From NCBI GenBank assembly GCA_963734275.1, contig CAVTGO010000013.1:434001-498000 (forward strand): a stretch of 64,000 nt of DNA. Direction: 5' to 3'. Every line of letters begins with the position of its first letter. The first letter of the stretch is position 1. A program made the translations under genes and the position numbers. The DNA comes from CAVTGO01 sp963734275 (GTDB lineage Bacteria; Actinomycetota; UBA4738; HRBIN12). Shown here piece by piece: positions 34,981-44,298 of this stretch. The notes beneath the pieces are model-generated. The model saw nothing but the letters and a program-made list of their open reading frames with translations. It did not search any database and was not told the origin of the DNA.

Positions 34981-36267
34981 TCAGGCGGGGTCGCCGGCGT
35001 GGTACCGGCGGAACTCGGGGACGAGCCACGCGACCAGCCCTGCCCCGAGGATGCAGAGCACCCCTCCCGAGACGACGGACGCCATCGGCGAGAAGGCCGT
35101 AGCGACGAGCCCCGCCTCGAGGTCGCCGAGCCGTGGGCCCCCCGCCACGACGAGGATGTGGATCCCGAAGAGCCGTCCGCGCAGGTGCTCGGGGACCGCG
35201 AGCTGCAAGATCGTGTTGCGGAACACGGCCGAGATCACGTCGGCGGCCCCGGCCACCGCGAGGAACGCGCACGCGAGCCACAGGTTCTCGCCGGCGAAAC
35301 CGAACGCGGTGATCCCCGCACCCCAGGCCGCCACGGCCCAGATCACGGCGAGGCCCTGGTGCCGCACGCGCCCCACCCAGCCGGTGGTCGCCGCGCCGAT
35401 GAACGCACCCAGCGCGGGCGCAGCGAACAGGAACCCCACGATCTCCTCGCCCCGGTGGAACTGCGTGAGCGCGAGGATCGGGAACAGGGCCCTCGGCATG
35501 CCGAAGACCATCGCCACGATGTCGATCGTGAACGTCGACTTCAGCACCTTGCGACCTTTGAGGAAGGCGAAGCCCTCGCGCACGGCCGCCCAGCCCGCGG
35601 CGACCCGCTCCCCTTCGCGGGGCGGCATGGGACGGACGGTGATCGCGGAGAGCATCAGGAGGCCGATCGAGGCCAGGTCGATCCCGTACGCCCAGACGAA
35701 GCCGAGCTCCGCCACGACGATGCCCGCGAGCGCGGGCCCGACGAGCCCGGCGCCGTTCCACGTCAGCTGGTTCAGCGCGGCGGCGGCGGGGAGGAGCTCT
35801 CGTCCGATCAGCCGCGGGGTCATCGCGTTGCGGGTCGGCCCGTCGATCGCGCTCGCTGCGGCGATCCCCGCGACGGCCACGTAGATCAGCCACAGGGGTG
35901 GATCCCCCATCAGCGCGCCGGCGAACAGTGCGCCGGAGGACACGGCGTAGCCGAGCTGGGCGCCGATCAGGATCTTCCGGCGGTCGAGAGCATCGAGGAA
36001 GGTGCTCCCCGCGAGCGTGCCGACCACCAGCGCCACGAAGCCGACGAGCCCGAGCAGCCCGACCGCCGCGGCCGATCCGGTCAGACGGAAGACCTGGATG
36101 TACGTGGCGACGATCGTGAACTGGGAGCCGAACGTCGAGGCGAGCAGTCCCAGCCACAGGACCCGGAAGTCGCGCGAGGCGCGCAGCGGCGACAGGTCGA
36201 TCGCGATGCCGCGCACCGCGGAACCGATCCTCGAGCGCCGAACCTCGTCCTCGTCGTCCTCGGCCAC
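34981..36267 (-). CDS. MFS transporter
   Basis: 428 residues with about 12 membrane helices. GSAAAVGLLGLVGFVALVVGTLAGSTFLDALDRRKILIGAQ contains the MFS loop motif (DALDRRK). NLWLACAFLAVAGAADVISAVFRNTILQ and LRGRLFGIHILVVAGGPRLGDLEAG are typical of the DHA3-like/Bcr subgroup. Probably an exporter; substrate unknown. The GTG at 36267 is followed by an acidic cytoplasmic tail (AEDDEDEVRR). Confidence 0.88.
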   Translation of the reverse strand: MAEDDEDEVRRSRIGSAVRGIAIDLSPLRASRDFRVLWLGLLASTFGSQFTIVATYIQVFRLTGSAAAVGLLGLVGFVALVVGTLAGSTFLDALDRRKILIGAQLGYAVSSGALFAGALMGDPPLWLIYVAVAGIAAASAIDGPTRNAMTPRLIGRELLPAAAALNQLTWNGAGLVGPALAGIVVAELGFVWAYGIDLASIGLLMLSAITVRPMPPREGERVAAGWAAVREGFAFLKGRKVLKSTFTIDIVAMVFGMPRALFPILALTQFHRGEEIVGFLFAAPALGAFIGAATTGWVGRVRHQGLAVIWAVAAWGAGITAFGFAGENLWLACAFLAVAGAADVISAVFRNTILQLAVPEHLRGRLFGIHILVVAGGPRLGDLEAGLVATAFSPMASVVSGGVLCILGAGLVAWLVPEFRRYHAGDPA

Positions 36268-36305
36268 GGCGCGACGGTAGCAGGCGCCGGCTCGCCGTCC
36301 GCGAC

Positions 36306-37646
36306 CTACCTGGACGCCGCGGCGATCGCCTCGTCGAGTACGCCGAGACCCTCGTCGAGCAGGCCCTCGTCGATCGTGAGGGGCGGCAGCAGCCGGATCA
36401 CGTTGTCGTAGGTACCGGCCTTGAGGATCACGACGCCGTTCGCGAGGCACCGCTTGAGAACGTCGGTGCCGGTGGCGCCGTCGAGCGGCTCCTTCGACGC
36501 GCGGTCGCTCACGAGCTCGATCGCGGTCATCATGCCGCGGCCGCGGACGTCGCCGATCATGTCGTGGCGGTGCTGCATCTCGCGCAGCGCGGCCGTGATC
36601 CGCTGGCCGAGCGTGCGCGAGCGCTCCAGCAGCCCCTCGCGCTCGATCTGGTCGAGCACCGCGAGCGCCGCCGCGGCGGCCACCGGGTTCCCGCCGTACG
36701 TGCCGCCGAGGCCCCCGACGTGCACCGCGTCCATGATCTCGGTCCGTCCCGTCACCGCGCTGATCGGCAGGCCGCCGCCGAGCGACTTGGCCGTGAGTAC
36801 GAGGTCGGGGACGATCTCCTCGTCCTCGATCGCGTACCAGCGGCCCGCGCGTCCCATGCCGCTCTGGATCTCGTCCGCGATGAACGCGATGCCGTGCTCG
36901 GCACAGAACTCGGCGATGCCCTTCAGGAACCCCGGCGCGGGAACGACGAACCCGCCCTCCCCCTGGATCGGCTCGACGATTACCGCCGCGATGTTCTCCT
37001 CGCCGATGTGCTTGTGCATCTCGTCGAGCGCGTACGCGAGAGCCTCGTGGGCGCACCGGTCCGGTCCCGTCGGCCACCGGTAGGGGTACGCGAACGGCAG
37101 CCGGTAGATCTCGGGCGCGAACGGCCCCATGCCCTGCTTGTAGGGCATGACCTTCGCGGTGAGCGACATGGCGAGCAGCGTGCGCCCGTGGAACGCGTGG
37201 TCGAAGGTCACGATCGCCGAGCGCCCCGTGGCCTTGCGCGCGATCTTCACGGCGTTCTCCACGGCCTCGGCGCCGGAGTTGGCGAACATCGTCTTCTTCT
37301 CGAAGTCGCCGGGCGTGAGTGCGTTCAGTCGCTCGGCGAGCTCGATGTACGGCTCGTTCGCGGTCACGTGGAAGCAGGTGTGCGTGTCGAGCTCCAGCTG
37401 GCGCTGCGCGGCCTTCACGACCTCGGGGGAGGTGTGGCCGACGTTCAGCACCGCGATGCCGGTCGACAGGTCGATCAAGCGGTTGCCGTCGACGTCCTCG
37501 ATGATCGCGCCGGACGCGCGGGCCGTCACGATCGGGTGCACGTTCGCGACGCCCTGGGGAACGGCGGCCGCGCGACGTGCGAACCATTCCGTCGACTTCG
37601 GGCCGGGGATGTCGGTGACGAGCTTGCGCTCCTGCGGGATGTCCAC
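36306..37646 (-). CDS. gabT: Class III aminotransferase, 4-aminobutyrate-type
   Basis: 446 residues. PLP-dependent; moves the amino group of GABA to 2-oxoglutarate, giving succinic semialdehyde. MFANSGAEAVENAVKIAR, FDHAFHGRTLLAMSL, FIADEIQSGMGRAG and TAKSLGGGLPISAVTG (PLP Lys) are present. GTG start follows a strong GAGGAGGATG site. A lysine 6-aminotransferase role is possible given the saccharopine dehydrogenase-like gene nearby. Divergent from pucR, with operator palindromes between. Confidence 0.88.
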   Translation of the reverse strand: MDIPQERKLVTDIPGPKSTEWFARRAAAVPQGVANVHPIVTARASGAIIEDVDGNRLIDLSTGIAVLNVGHTSPEVVKAAQRQLELDTHTCFHVTANEPYIELAERLNALTPGDFEKKTMFANSGAEAVENAVKIARKATGRSAIVTFDHAFHGRTLLAMSLTAKVMPYKQGMGPFAPEIYRLPFAYPYRWPTGPDRCAHEALAYALDEMHKHIGEENIAAVIVEPIQGEGGFVVPAPGFLKGIAEFCAEHGIAFIADEIQSGMGRAGRWYAIEDEEIVPDLVLTAKSLGGGLPISAVTGRTEIMDAVHVGGLGGTYGGNPVAAAAALAVLDQIEREGLLERSRTLGQRITAALREMQHRHDMIGDVRGRGMMTAIELVSDRASKEPLDGATGTDVLKRCLANGVVILKAGTYDNVIRLLPPLTIDEGLLDEGLGVLDEAIAAASR

Positions 37647-37676
37647 GCCTGCATCCTCCTCGTGGTATCGAGCCTC

Positions 37677-37728
37677 GGCTCGACGCTTCTGGCTCGACTC
37701 TCTGGCCGGATCTTCTAGCTCGAGTCTC
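37677..37728. repeat. Imperfect 13-bp direct repeats upstream of gabT
   Basis: Four imperfect units, for example TGGCTCGACTCTC (37690), TGGCCGGATCTTC (37703) and TAGCTCGAGTCTC (37716), in the gabT/pucR gap. Their role is unclear; they lie within the predicted gabT leader. Confidence 0.5.
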
Positions 37729-37782
37729 TGTTCGCCGTGCCCCCACGTCACGTCTTCGGCGGACCAAGCGCGGTCCGGGGCT

Positions 37783-37799
37783 TTGTACGACCCGTCCAG
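37783..37799. promoter_or_regulatory. Degenerate copy of the pucR palindrome
   Basis: TTGTAC-GACCC-GTCCAG keeps one half-site and the 5-base spacer of the palindrome at 37835. It lies 52 bases upstream of that site and may be a second binding site for the same regulator. Confidence 0.55.
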
Positions 37800-37834
37800 T
37801 CTCGCACGCACGAGGGCCCGAGATCGTCCTTCGT

Positions 37835-37851
37835 TTGTACCACCCGTACAA
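37835..37851. promoter_or_regulatory. Palindromic operator TTGTAC-N5-GTACAA over the pucR -10 element
   Basis: TTGTAC-CACCC-GTACAA is a perfect inverted repeat. Its right arm overlaps TACAAT (37847-37852), a -10 element 7 bases before the GTG of pucR. A bound protein would block this promoter, which suggests autoregulation. PucR-family regulators often control neighbouring catabolic genes. Confidence 0.75.
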
Positions 37852-37859
37852 TCGAGGTC

Positions 37860-39413
37860 GTGGCCCTGACCGTCCGTGACATCCTGAGCGTCCCGGGCCT
37901 GGCACTGCGCCAGGCAGCCGGGGAGGCGAACGTGGATCGCCCCGTCCGCTGGGTCCACAGCAGCGAGCTCGAGGACCCGACCCCGTGGCTGAAGGGGGGC
38001 GAGCTCCTGCTCACGACCGGAGCGGGGATCGGCACGACGCCCGCGAAGCAGCGGGCCTACGTGAAGCGGCTCGACGACGCCGGCCTGGCGGGCCTCGGGT
38101 TCGGGCTCGGCTTCGGTCACGAGGAGCTCCCTCGCGCGCTGGTGGCCGCGGCCGAGCGAGCGGGGTTCCCCGTGTTCGAGGTGCCGTATCCGGTGCCCTT
38201 CATCGCGATCACCGAGGCGGTGTTCACGCGTCTGCTCTCCGAGCAGTACGACATGCTCCAGCGTGCGGTCGACGCCGAGCACGTCCTCACGCGCTCGGTG
38301 ATGGACGGCGAAGGGGTCGAGGGGATCGCCGCCTCGCTCGCCCGCGTGACCGGCGGATGGGCGCTGCTGCTCGACCTGCACGGCATCCCGCTCGCCGCCA
38401 CGCCGACCGGCGCGCGCGAACGCGCGTCACGGGTGTGGGAGGAGTTGCGGGGCTCGCGTCCCGAAGGGATCGGTTTCAGCCTCACGCTCGTCGACCGAGG
38501 TCATCACGTGTGGGTGCAACCGGTGGGTGCCCAGGCCCGCGTCGAGGCGTTCCTCGCGGTGGGCAAGCCCGAGGCGCTCGGCCAGGTCGACCGGATCGTG
38601 GCCGGCCACGCCCTCAGCCTGTTCGCGATCGAGCTCGCGAAATCGCGCGCGGTCGCCGAGGCCGAGCGGCGGATGCAGGGCGATTTCCTTCACGGCCTGG
38701 CGGAGGGAACCCTGGCGCCGAACGAGGCGGCGCGCGGGCTGGCGCGTCTGGGTTTCGAGCGCGACGGACGGATGCTCGTGGTTGCGCTGGAGTCCCAGGA
38801 CCCCGCCGCGCTCTCGTATGCCGCCGAGGACCACCTGTCGCGCGCCGGCGGCCCGTACCTGATCTCGCCGACCACGGACGGGGCCGTGATCGTGCTCGCC
38901 GAGGATCCGAGCCGCGATCCAGAACAGCTCCGCAAGGCGATCGCCGAGCGGCTCGGCGAGGAGGGCGGGCTCCGGCTCGGTCTCGGCAGTCCCGTCGGCA
39001 CCGAGGACGTCGCGCGCGGCCTTCGCGAGGCGCGGTACGCCCTGCAGGTCTGCCGGCTCGAGGGCTGGGGCTCGGCGGGGTTCGAGGACCTCGGCACGTA
39101 CCGGCTCCTGCTCTCGATGGCGGACCCGGGCGCGCTCCGGGCGTTCGCGGACTCGCTCCTCGCGCCGCTCGACGCCTACGACGCGGGGCAGGGCGGGGAG
39201 CTGAGGACCTCGCTCCTCGCGTTCCTCCAGCACAACGCGCGGTGGGAGAGCGCGGCCACAGAGCTCTTCGTCCACCGGCACACGCTCCGCTACCGGATGC
39301 GCAAGGTCGAGGAGCTCACGGGCCGCGACCTCGGTTCCAGCTTCGACCGGATGGAGTTCTGGCTGGCGCTCCGCGCCCGCGAGCTGCTATCGAGCGAGGA
39401 CGCGCGCGCATGA
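37860..39413 (+). CDS. pucR: PucR family transcription regulator
   Basis: 517 residues. N-terminal PucR domain (TVRDILSVPGLALRQAAGEANVDRPVRWVHSSELEDPTPWLKGG), a middle GGDEF-like region, and C-terminal HTH_30 domain (LLAFLQHNARWESAATELFVHRHTLRYRMRKVEELTGRDL). Family members respond to nitrogen metabolites. Placed between gabT and the aldehyde dehydrogenase genes, with operator-like palindromes before both. GTG at 37860 gives a leaderless start. Confidence 0.92.
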   Translation: MALTVRDILSVPGLALRQAAGEANVDRPVRWVHSSELEDPTPWLKGGELLLTTGAGIGTTPAKQRAYVKRLDDAGLAGLGFGLGFGHEELPRALVAAAERAGFPVFEVPYPVPFIAITEAVFTRLLSEQYDMLQRAVDAEHVLTRSVMDGEGVEGIAASLARVTGGWALLLDLHGIPLAATPTGARERASRVWEELRGSRPEGIGFSLTLVDRGHHVWVQPVGAQARVEAFLAVGKPEALGQVDRIVAGHALSLFAIELAKSRAVAEAERRMQGDFLHGLAEGTLAPNEAARGLARLGFERDGRMLVVALESQDPAALSYAAEDHLSRAGGPYLISPTTDGAVIVLAEDPSRDPEQLRKAIAERLGEEGGLRLGLGSPVGTEDVARGLREARYALQVCRLEGWGSAGFEDLGTYRLLLSMADPGALRAFADSLLAPLDAYDAGQGGELRTSLLAFLQHNARWESAATELFVHRHTLRYRMRKVEELTGRDLGSSFDRMEFWLALRARELLSSEDARA

Positions 39414-39415
39414 GC

Positions 39416-39432
39416 TTGTCCCGTCCGTACAG
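39416..39432 (+). promoter_or_regulatory. Third palindrome, upstream of the aldehyde dehydrogenase gene
   Basis: TTGTCC-CGTCC-GTACAG matches the pucR operator in 10 of 12 arm positions with the same 5-base spacer. It begins 2 bases after the pucR stop and 132 bases before the next start. TCATACT at 39487-39493 could hold a -10 element. Confidence 0.6.
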
Positions 39433-39564
39433 GTGGGGGGTCGGGGTGGGCCGGACCGGCAGGTGGCTCCCGCAAGCCGGTTTTCGTCATACTGGGCCGT
39501 TCGGCGCCTCGGGCCTGCTCGGGTCCGGGGCAACAGGACTCGGAAACAGAAGGGGGAGGTCGGC

Positions 39565-41010
39565 ATGGCCACAGCGGTGAAGACGTGGGGCATGTACGTC
39601 GGAGGCGAGTGGGTGGACTCCTCGCGCGGCGAAACCGAGCCCGACATCGACCCCAGCACCGACGGTAGCGTCGCCACCGTGCAGGTAGGGACCCGCGAGG
39701 ATGCCGACCGGGCGGTCGAGGCGGCGAAGAAGGCGTACGAGGAGATCTGGTTCGACACACCGCCCAAGGAGCGCGCGGCGATGCTGATCAAGCTCGCGGA
39801 CGCGATCGAGGCGGACGCCGAAACCCTGGCGCTCTTGGAGGCCGAGGACGTGGGAAAGCCCATCGCCGTCTCCAGCGCGGACATCCCGTTCATCGCCGAC
39901 AACCTGCGGTTCTTCGCCGGCGCGGCGCGCGTGCCCGAGGGCAAGTCCTCCGGCGAGTACGAGAAGGGCTTCACCAGCATCATCCGGCGTGAGCCGCTCG
40001 GCGTGACCGTCGGCATCTGCCCGTGGAACTACCCGCTGATGATGGCGATCTGGAAGCTCGGCCCCGCGCTCGCGGCCGGGAACACGTCGATCATCAAGCC
40101 CGCCGAGCTCACACCGCGGACCACGCTGCGGCTGGCGGAGCTCTCGCAGGACATCCTGCCGCCCGGCGTGTTCAACGTCGTCACCGGGCACGGCTCCGAG
40201 GTCGGCGACCAGCTAGTCAAGCACAAGGACGTGCGCCTGGTCTCGGTGACCGGCGACACCGGCACCGGCAAGATCATCGCGGCCAACGCGGGCCAGTCCA
40301 ACGTGAAGCGGGTGCATCTCGAGCTCGGCGGCAAGGCGCCCGTCGTCGTGTTCGACGACGCGGACGTGAGCAAGGTCGTCGAGACCCTGAAGTTCGCGGG
40401 GTATACGAACACGGGCCAGGACTGCACGGCATCCTGCCGCGTCGTCGCCGGTTCGGGGATCTACGAGGATCTGCTCGGCGAGCTCGTCCCGGCCGTCGAG
40501 TCCATCAAGGTGGGCGACCTCATGGACGAGGAGGTCGAGATGGGGCCGCTCGTCTCCGGCCACCAGCGCGAGGCCGTGGCCGGGTTCGTTGACCGCGCCC
40601 AGGACTCGGGCGCGAAGGTCCTGACCGGCGGGGAGAAGATGGACCGGGCCGGCGCCTACTACAAGCCGACCGTCGTGGCGGATGTCACGCAGGACGCCGA
40701 GATCGTCCAGCAGGAGGTCTTCGGCCCCGTCGTCACCGTGCAGCGTTTCAACGACGAGGACGAGGCGGTGCGCTGGGCGAACGACATCGTGTACGGGCTG
40801 GCGTCCTCGGTGTGGACCCGCGACGCCGCCCGCGCGATGCGCGTGGCCCGCCAGCTCCAGTTCGGCGCCGTGTGGGTGAACACGCACTTCATGATCACCG
40901 CCGAGATGCCGCACGGCGGCTACAAGGAGAGCGGGTACGGCAAGGACATGTCCATGTATTCGCTGGAGGACTACACGCAGATCAAGCACGTCATGTGGTC
41001 GCTCGACTGA
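39565..41010 (+). CDS. Aldehyde dehydrogenase, gamma-aminobutyraldehyde-type
   Basis: 481 residues. NAD(P)-dependent oxidation of an aldehyde. Catalytic Cys in NTGQDCTASCRV, Glu in HLELGGKAPVVVF; PWNYPLMMAIWKLGPALAAGN and the C-terminal MPHGGYKESGYGKDMS fit the putrescine/aminoaldehyde group. It would turn 4-aminobutanal into GABA, feeding GabT. Strong ribosome site AGGGGGAGG. Confidence 0.85.
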   Translation: MATAVKTWGMYVGGEWVDSSRGETEPDIDPSTDGSVATVQVGTREDADRAVEAAKKAYEEIWFDTPPKERAAMLIKLADAIEADAETLALLEAEDVGKPIAVSSADIPFIADNLRFFAGAARVPEGKSSGEYEKGFTSIIRREPLGVTVGICPWNYPLMMAIWKLGPALAAGNTSIIKPAELTPRTTLRLAELSQDILPPGVFNVVTGHGSEVGDQLVKHKDVRLVSVTGDTGTGKIIAANAGQSNVKRVHLELGGKAPVVVFDDADVSKVVETLKFAGYTNTGQDCTASCRVVAGSGIYEDLLGELVPAVESIKVGDLMDEEVEMGPLVSGHQREAVAGFVDRAQDSGAKVLTGGEKMDRAGAYYKPTVVADVTQDAEIVQQEVFGPVVTVQRFNDEDEAVRWANDIVYGLASSVWTRDAARAMRVARQLQFGAVWVNTHFMITAEMPHGGYKESGYGKDMSMYSLEDYTQIKHVMWSLD

Positions 41011-41070
41011 GCTTCGGCGAGCACCGCACGCCCGCGAAGCGCAGAGCTAGCGAAAGGAAGTGAGTTCGGC

Positions 41071-42498
41071 ATGACCGTACGTCCCTACCTGGTGAACGGC
41101 GAGTGGCGGTCGGGCGAGGGCTCGTCCGAGGTCCGGAGCCCCTACGACGACTCGGTCGTCGCCGAGATCGGCGTGCCCACCGATGCCGACGTCGAGGAGG
41201 CGATCGCGACCGCCGCCGAGACGTTCCGCGAGTCCCAGCACCTTCCGATCCACGTCCGGACCGACGCTCTGGACCACATCTCACGACGCCTGGGCGAGAC
41301 GATCGAGGAGAACGCCAAGCTGATCGCGGCCGAGGGGGGCAAGCCGCTCAAGTGGGCGACGGTGGAGGCGACGCGCGCGGTCTCGACGTTCCGCTGGGCC
41401 TCGGAGGTCATCCGGCACGGCGACGACGAGCTGATGCGGCTGGATACCGAGGCGTCGCTCGGCTCACGGATCGGGCTGATCCGCAGGTTCCCCATCGGGC
41501 CGGTTCTCGGCATCACGCCATTCAACTTCCCGTTGAACCTCGTCGCGCACAAGGTGGCGCCCTCGCTCGCGGTCGGTGCGCCGATCGTGGTGAAGCCGGC
41601 GAGCGCGACCCCGCTCGGCGCCCTGCGCCTGGCGGAGCTCTTCGCGGAGACCGACCTGCCGAAGGGCATGTACCAGGTGCTCCCGGTCAGCTCGAAGGTG
41701 GCCGACGGGATGGCCCGGGACGACCGGTTCCGCAAGATCTCGTTCACGGGATCCTCGGAGATCGGCTGGTACCTGAAGGGCCTGGACCCGAGGAAGCGCG
41801 TCACGCTCGAGCTCGGCGGGAACGCTGGGGTGATCGTGCACAGCGACGCGGACCTGGATCTGGCCGCCCAGCGGGTCGCGTTCGGCGGGTACTACCAGGC
41901 CGGACAGAGCTGCATCAGCGTGCAGCGCGTGCTCGTGCAGTCAGAGGTCTACGAGGATTTCGCCGCCCGGCTCGTCAAGCAGGTCGAGAGCCTGAAGGTG
42001 GGCGATCCTATGGACCCGACGGTGGACGTCGGTCCGGTGATCCAGAAGAGCGAGGTCGAGCGCATCGGCAGCTGGGTGCAGGAGGCCGTCTCCCAGGGCG
42101 CCACGGTGCTCACGGGCGGGACCGGCGACGGGGCGTTCTTCCAACCCACGCTGATCGCCGACGTGACCCAGGACATGAAGGTCTGCCGCGAAGAGGTCTT
42201 CGGGCCGGTCGTGACCATCAGCCCATACCAGACGTTCGACGAGGCGATCGGCGTCGTGAACGACTCGCGGTACGGCCTGCAGGCCGGCGTGTTCACGGGC
42301 GACATCGGCCGAGCGTTCCAGGCGCACCGCGACATCGAGGTGGGCGGCGTCATCGTGAACGACGTGAGCGCGTTCCGTGCCGATCAGATGCCGTACGGCG
42401 GCTCGAAGGACTCCGGTTTCGGCCGCGAGGGTCTGCGGTTCGCGATGGAGGAGATGACCGAGCCCCGCATCATGGTCCTGTCGCACGTGCCGCTCTAG
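41071..42498 (+). CDS. Aldehyde dehydrogenase family protein
   Basis: 475 residues. Catalytic Cys in AGQSCISVQRVLV, Glu in TLELGGNAGVIVH; TPFNFPLNLVAHKVAPSLAVG and FTGSSEIGW are cofactor-binding. Subfamily resembles the non-phosphorylating glyceraldehyde/sulfoacetaldehyde/aminoadipate semialdehyde type. Candidate succinic semialdehyde or aminoadipate semialdehyde dehydrogenase in this operon. The next gene starts inside its stop (TAGTG). Confidence 0.85.
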   Translation: MTVRPYLVNGEWRSGEGSSEVRSPYDDSVVAEIGVPTDADVEEAIATAAETFRESQHLPIHVRTDALDHISRRLGETIEENAKLIAAEGGKPLKWATVEATRAVSTFRWASEVIRHGDDELMRLDTEASLGSRIGLIRRFPIGPVLGITPFNFPLNLVAHKVAPSLAVGAPIVVKPASATPLGALRLAELFAETDLPKGMYQVLPVSSKVADGMARDDRFRKISFTGSSEIGWYLKGLDPRKRVTLELGGNAGVIVHSDADLDLAAQRVAFGGYYQAGQSCISVQRVLVQSEVYEDFAARLVKQVESLKVGDPMDPTVDVGPVIQKSEVERIGSWVQEAVSQGATVLTGGTGDGAFFQPTLIADVTQDMKVCREEVFGPVVTISPYQTFDEAIGVVNDSRYGLQAGVFTGDIGRAFQAHRDIEVGGVIVNDVSAFRADQMPYGGSKDSGFGREGLRFAMEEMTEPRIMVLSHVPL

Positions 42499-43631
42499 TG
42501 GGCACGCCGATCGCGGTCCTCGGGGCCGGCGCGATGGGAAGCGCCGCGGCGGCGCTGCTCGCGCGACACGCAGACGTCGACCTGCTGGTGCTTGACGTCG
42601 ACGCCGCGCGGGCGGAGCGCGTCGCCGCAGGGTCCGGCGGGACGGGACGCGGGTTCGACGCGCATGCCGGCGAGCTCGTCGAGGTCCTCAAGCAGGTCCG
42701 GGCGGTCGCGGCTTGCCTGCCGTACCGGCTGAACCTCGAGGTCATGGAGGCGGCGCTCGCGGCCGGCTGCCACTACGCCGACCTCGGTGGACTGTTCCAC
42801 GTCACCCTCGCGCAGCTCGAGCTGCACGACCGCTTCCGCGAGGCCGGGCTCTCGGCGGTGCTCGGGATCGGCTCGGCGCCGGGCCTCACGAACGTGCTGG
42901 CTGCCCTGGGCGCGGCGCGCTTGGATCGCGTGGACGCGATCGACATGGTGGACGGCGCGGTCGATCTCTCGGCCGACGGCGGTGCGTTCGGCGTGCCCTA
43001 CTCGGTGGACACGATCCTGGACGAGTTCACGCTGCCGGCGATGGTGTTCGAGGACGGCGAGCTCCGGGAGGTCCCGGCTGGTAGCGGCGTCGTCGAATGG
43101 GACTTCCCCGAGCCCGTGGGCCCGCAGCCGGCGATGTACACGCTGCACTCGGAGCCGGCCACGCTGCCGCGCACGATCCCCGGCGTCCGCGACGTGCGTT
43201 GGCGCCTCGCGCTCCCGCGCGCGGTGCACGAGGGGTTCGCCCTGCTCGTGGGGGTGGGGCTCGCCTCGCGAGATCCCGTGATGACCTCCAACGGCCCCGT
43301 GGTCCCGCGCGAGGTGCTCGCCGCGGTGCTTCAGGGCATGCCGGTGCCCGACGGCGAGCCGAACGACGTCGAGTTCCTGGACGTCCGCGTCTCGGGCGAG
43401 AAGGACGGCCGTCCGGCCGTCGCCCGCGAGCTGGCGCGGTTCCAGCCGTCGCCCGAAGGGTTGTCGGCGGGGGCGTTCGGAACGGCCATCCCCATCGCCG
43501 TGACGGCGCGCTGGCAGGCCGCGGGCCGCGTCGGGGCGGGCGTGCATCCGCCCGAGACCGCGTTCGAACCCGGGATGTTCGTGGCCGACCTGGAGCGCGA
43601 AGGGGTGAGCTTCACCTCGGAGCTCAGCTGA
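42498..43631 (+). CDS. Saccharopine dehydrogenase-like oxidoreductase
   Basis: 377 residues. Rossmann motif VLGAGAMGSAAAALL at the N-terminus, then a saccharopine dehydrogenase/homospermidine synthase type C-terminal domain (GIGSAPGLTNVLAA). Could be lysine 6-dehydrogenase, giving aminoadipate semialdehyde for the dehydrogenase just upstream. Its start GTG shares a base with the preceding TAG. The 3' end overlaps the convergent hydrolase gene by 8 bases. Confidence 0.78.
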   Translation: MGTPIAVLGAGAMGSAAAALLARHADVDLLVLDVDAARAERVAAGSGGTGRGFDAHAGELVEVLKQVRAVAACLPYRLNLEVMEAALAAGCHYADLGGLFHVTLAQLELHDRFREAGLSAVLGIGSAPGLTNVLAALGAARLDRVDAIDMVDGAVDLSADGGAFGVPYSVDTILDEFTLPAMVFEDGELREVPAGSGVVEWDFPEPVGPQPAMYTLHSEPATLPRTIPGVRDVRWRLALPRAVHEGFALLVGVGLASRDPVMTSNGPVVPREVLAAVLQGMPVPDGEPNDVEFLDVRVSGEKDGRPAVARELARFQPSPEGLSAGAFGTAIPIAVTARWQAAGRVGAGVHPPETAFEPGMFVADLEREGVSFTSELS

Positions 43632-44298
43632 CGCCGGCCCCTCCGAGGAGCCGGTCCGCGAACGCGCCCACCAGCTCCGCCGCCTCCTTCTCGCGGCGCC
43701 AGAGGTAGTGGTCGGTCCCGGGCAGGGTCACCACCTCGGCGGCCGGGAGCACGGCCGCCACCGCGCGCAGGTCCTCCTCGGGCGAATACTCGTCCGTCTC
43801 GCCCGAGAGCAGCAGGACGGGACGTCGGAGCAAGCGCAGCTCCGACGGCGTCGGGATCGGCGGGATGTCGAGATCGTGACGCAGCGGCAGCCCGATCAGC
43901 ACGAGCGCGCCCACCCGCTCGTCGTCAAGGGCCTCGCGGAGCGCGACGTTCGCGCCGAAGGACCACCCGCAGACGAGCGTCGGGCCCTCGACCTCGTCGC
44001 GGACCCGCGCGATCGCCGCAGACAGATCGCGGATCTCCGCCCGGCCGCCGCCGTAGGTCCCCGCGCTCCCCATCGTCCCGCGGAAGTTGAACCCGAGCAC
44101 CGCGTATCCGCGGTGCGCGAGGTCGTTGCGCACCGCCCACAGGATCGGGTGGTCCTTGCTGCCGCCGTGGCGCGGATGCGCGTGGCACAGGACAGCCGAG
44201 CCGCGGCGCGCGTCCTCGGGGAGCCGGAGCTCGCCCTCGAGCGACACGCCGTCCTCGGTCGAGAAGCGGATCGGCTCCACGGCGTGGGACCATGGCAC
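43624..44298 (-). CDS. Alpha/beta hydrolase (dienelactone hydrolase-like)
   Basis: 224 residues. VLCHAHPRHGGSKDHPILWAV and GWSFGANVALREAL (nucleophile Ser in GWSFG), Asp in LSGETDEYSP and His in LPGTDHYLW form the catalytic triad. The KAR2-like HPRHGG is common in this family. Start GTG at 44298 has a GGGGGA site 9 bases before it; a GTG at 44280 is an alternative. Start region overlaps the divergent LLM gene. Confidence 0.85.
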   Translation of the reverse strand: MPWSHAVEPIRFSTEDGVSLEGELRLPEDARRGSAVLCHAHPRHGGSKDHPILWAVRNDLAHRGYAVLGFNFRGTMGSAGTYGGGRAEIRDLSAAIARVRDEVEGPTLVCGWSFGANVALREALDDERVGALVLIGLPLRHDLDIPPIPTPSELRLLRRPVLLLSGETDEYSPEEDLRAVAAVLPAAEVVTLPGTDHYLWRREKEAAELVGAFADRLLGGAGVS

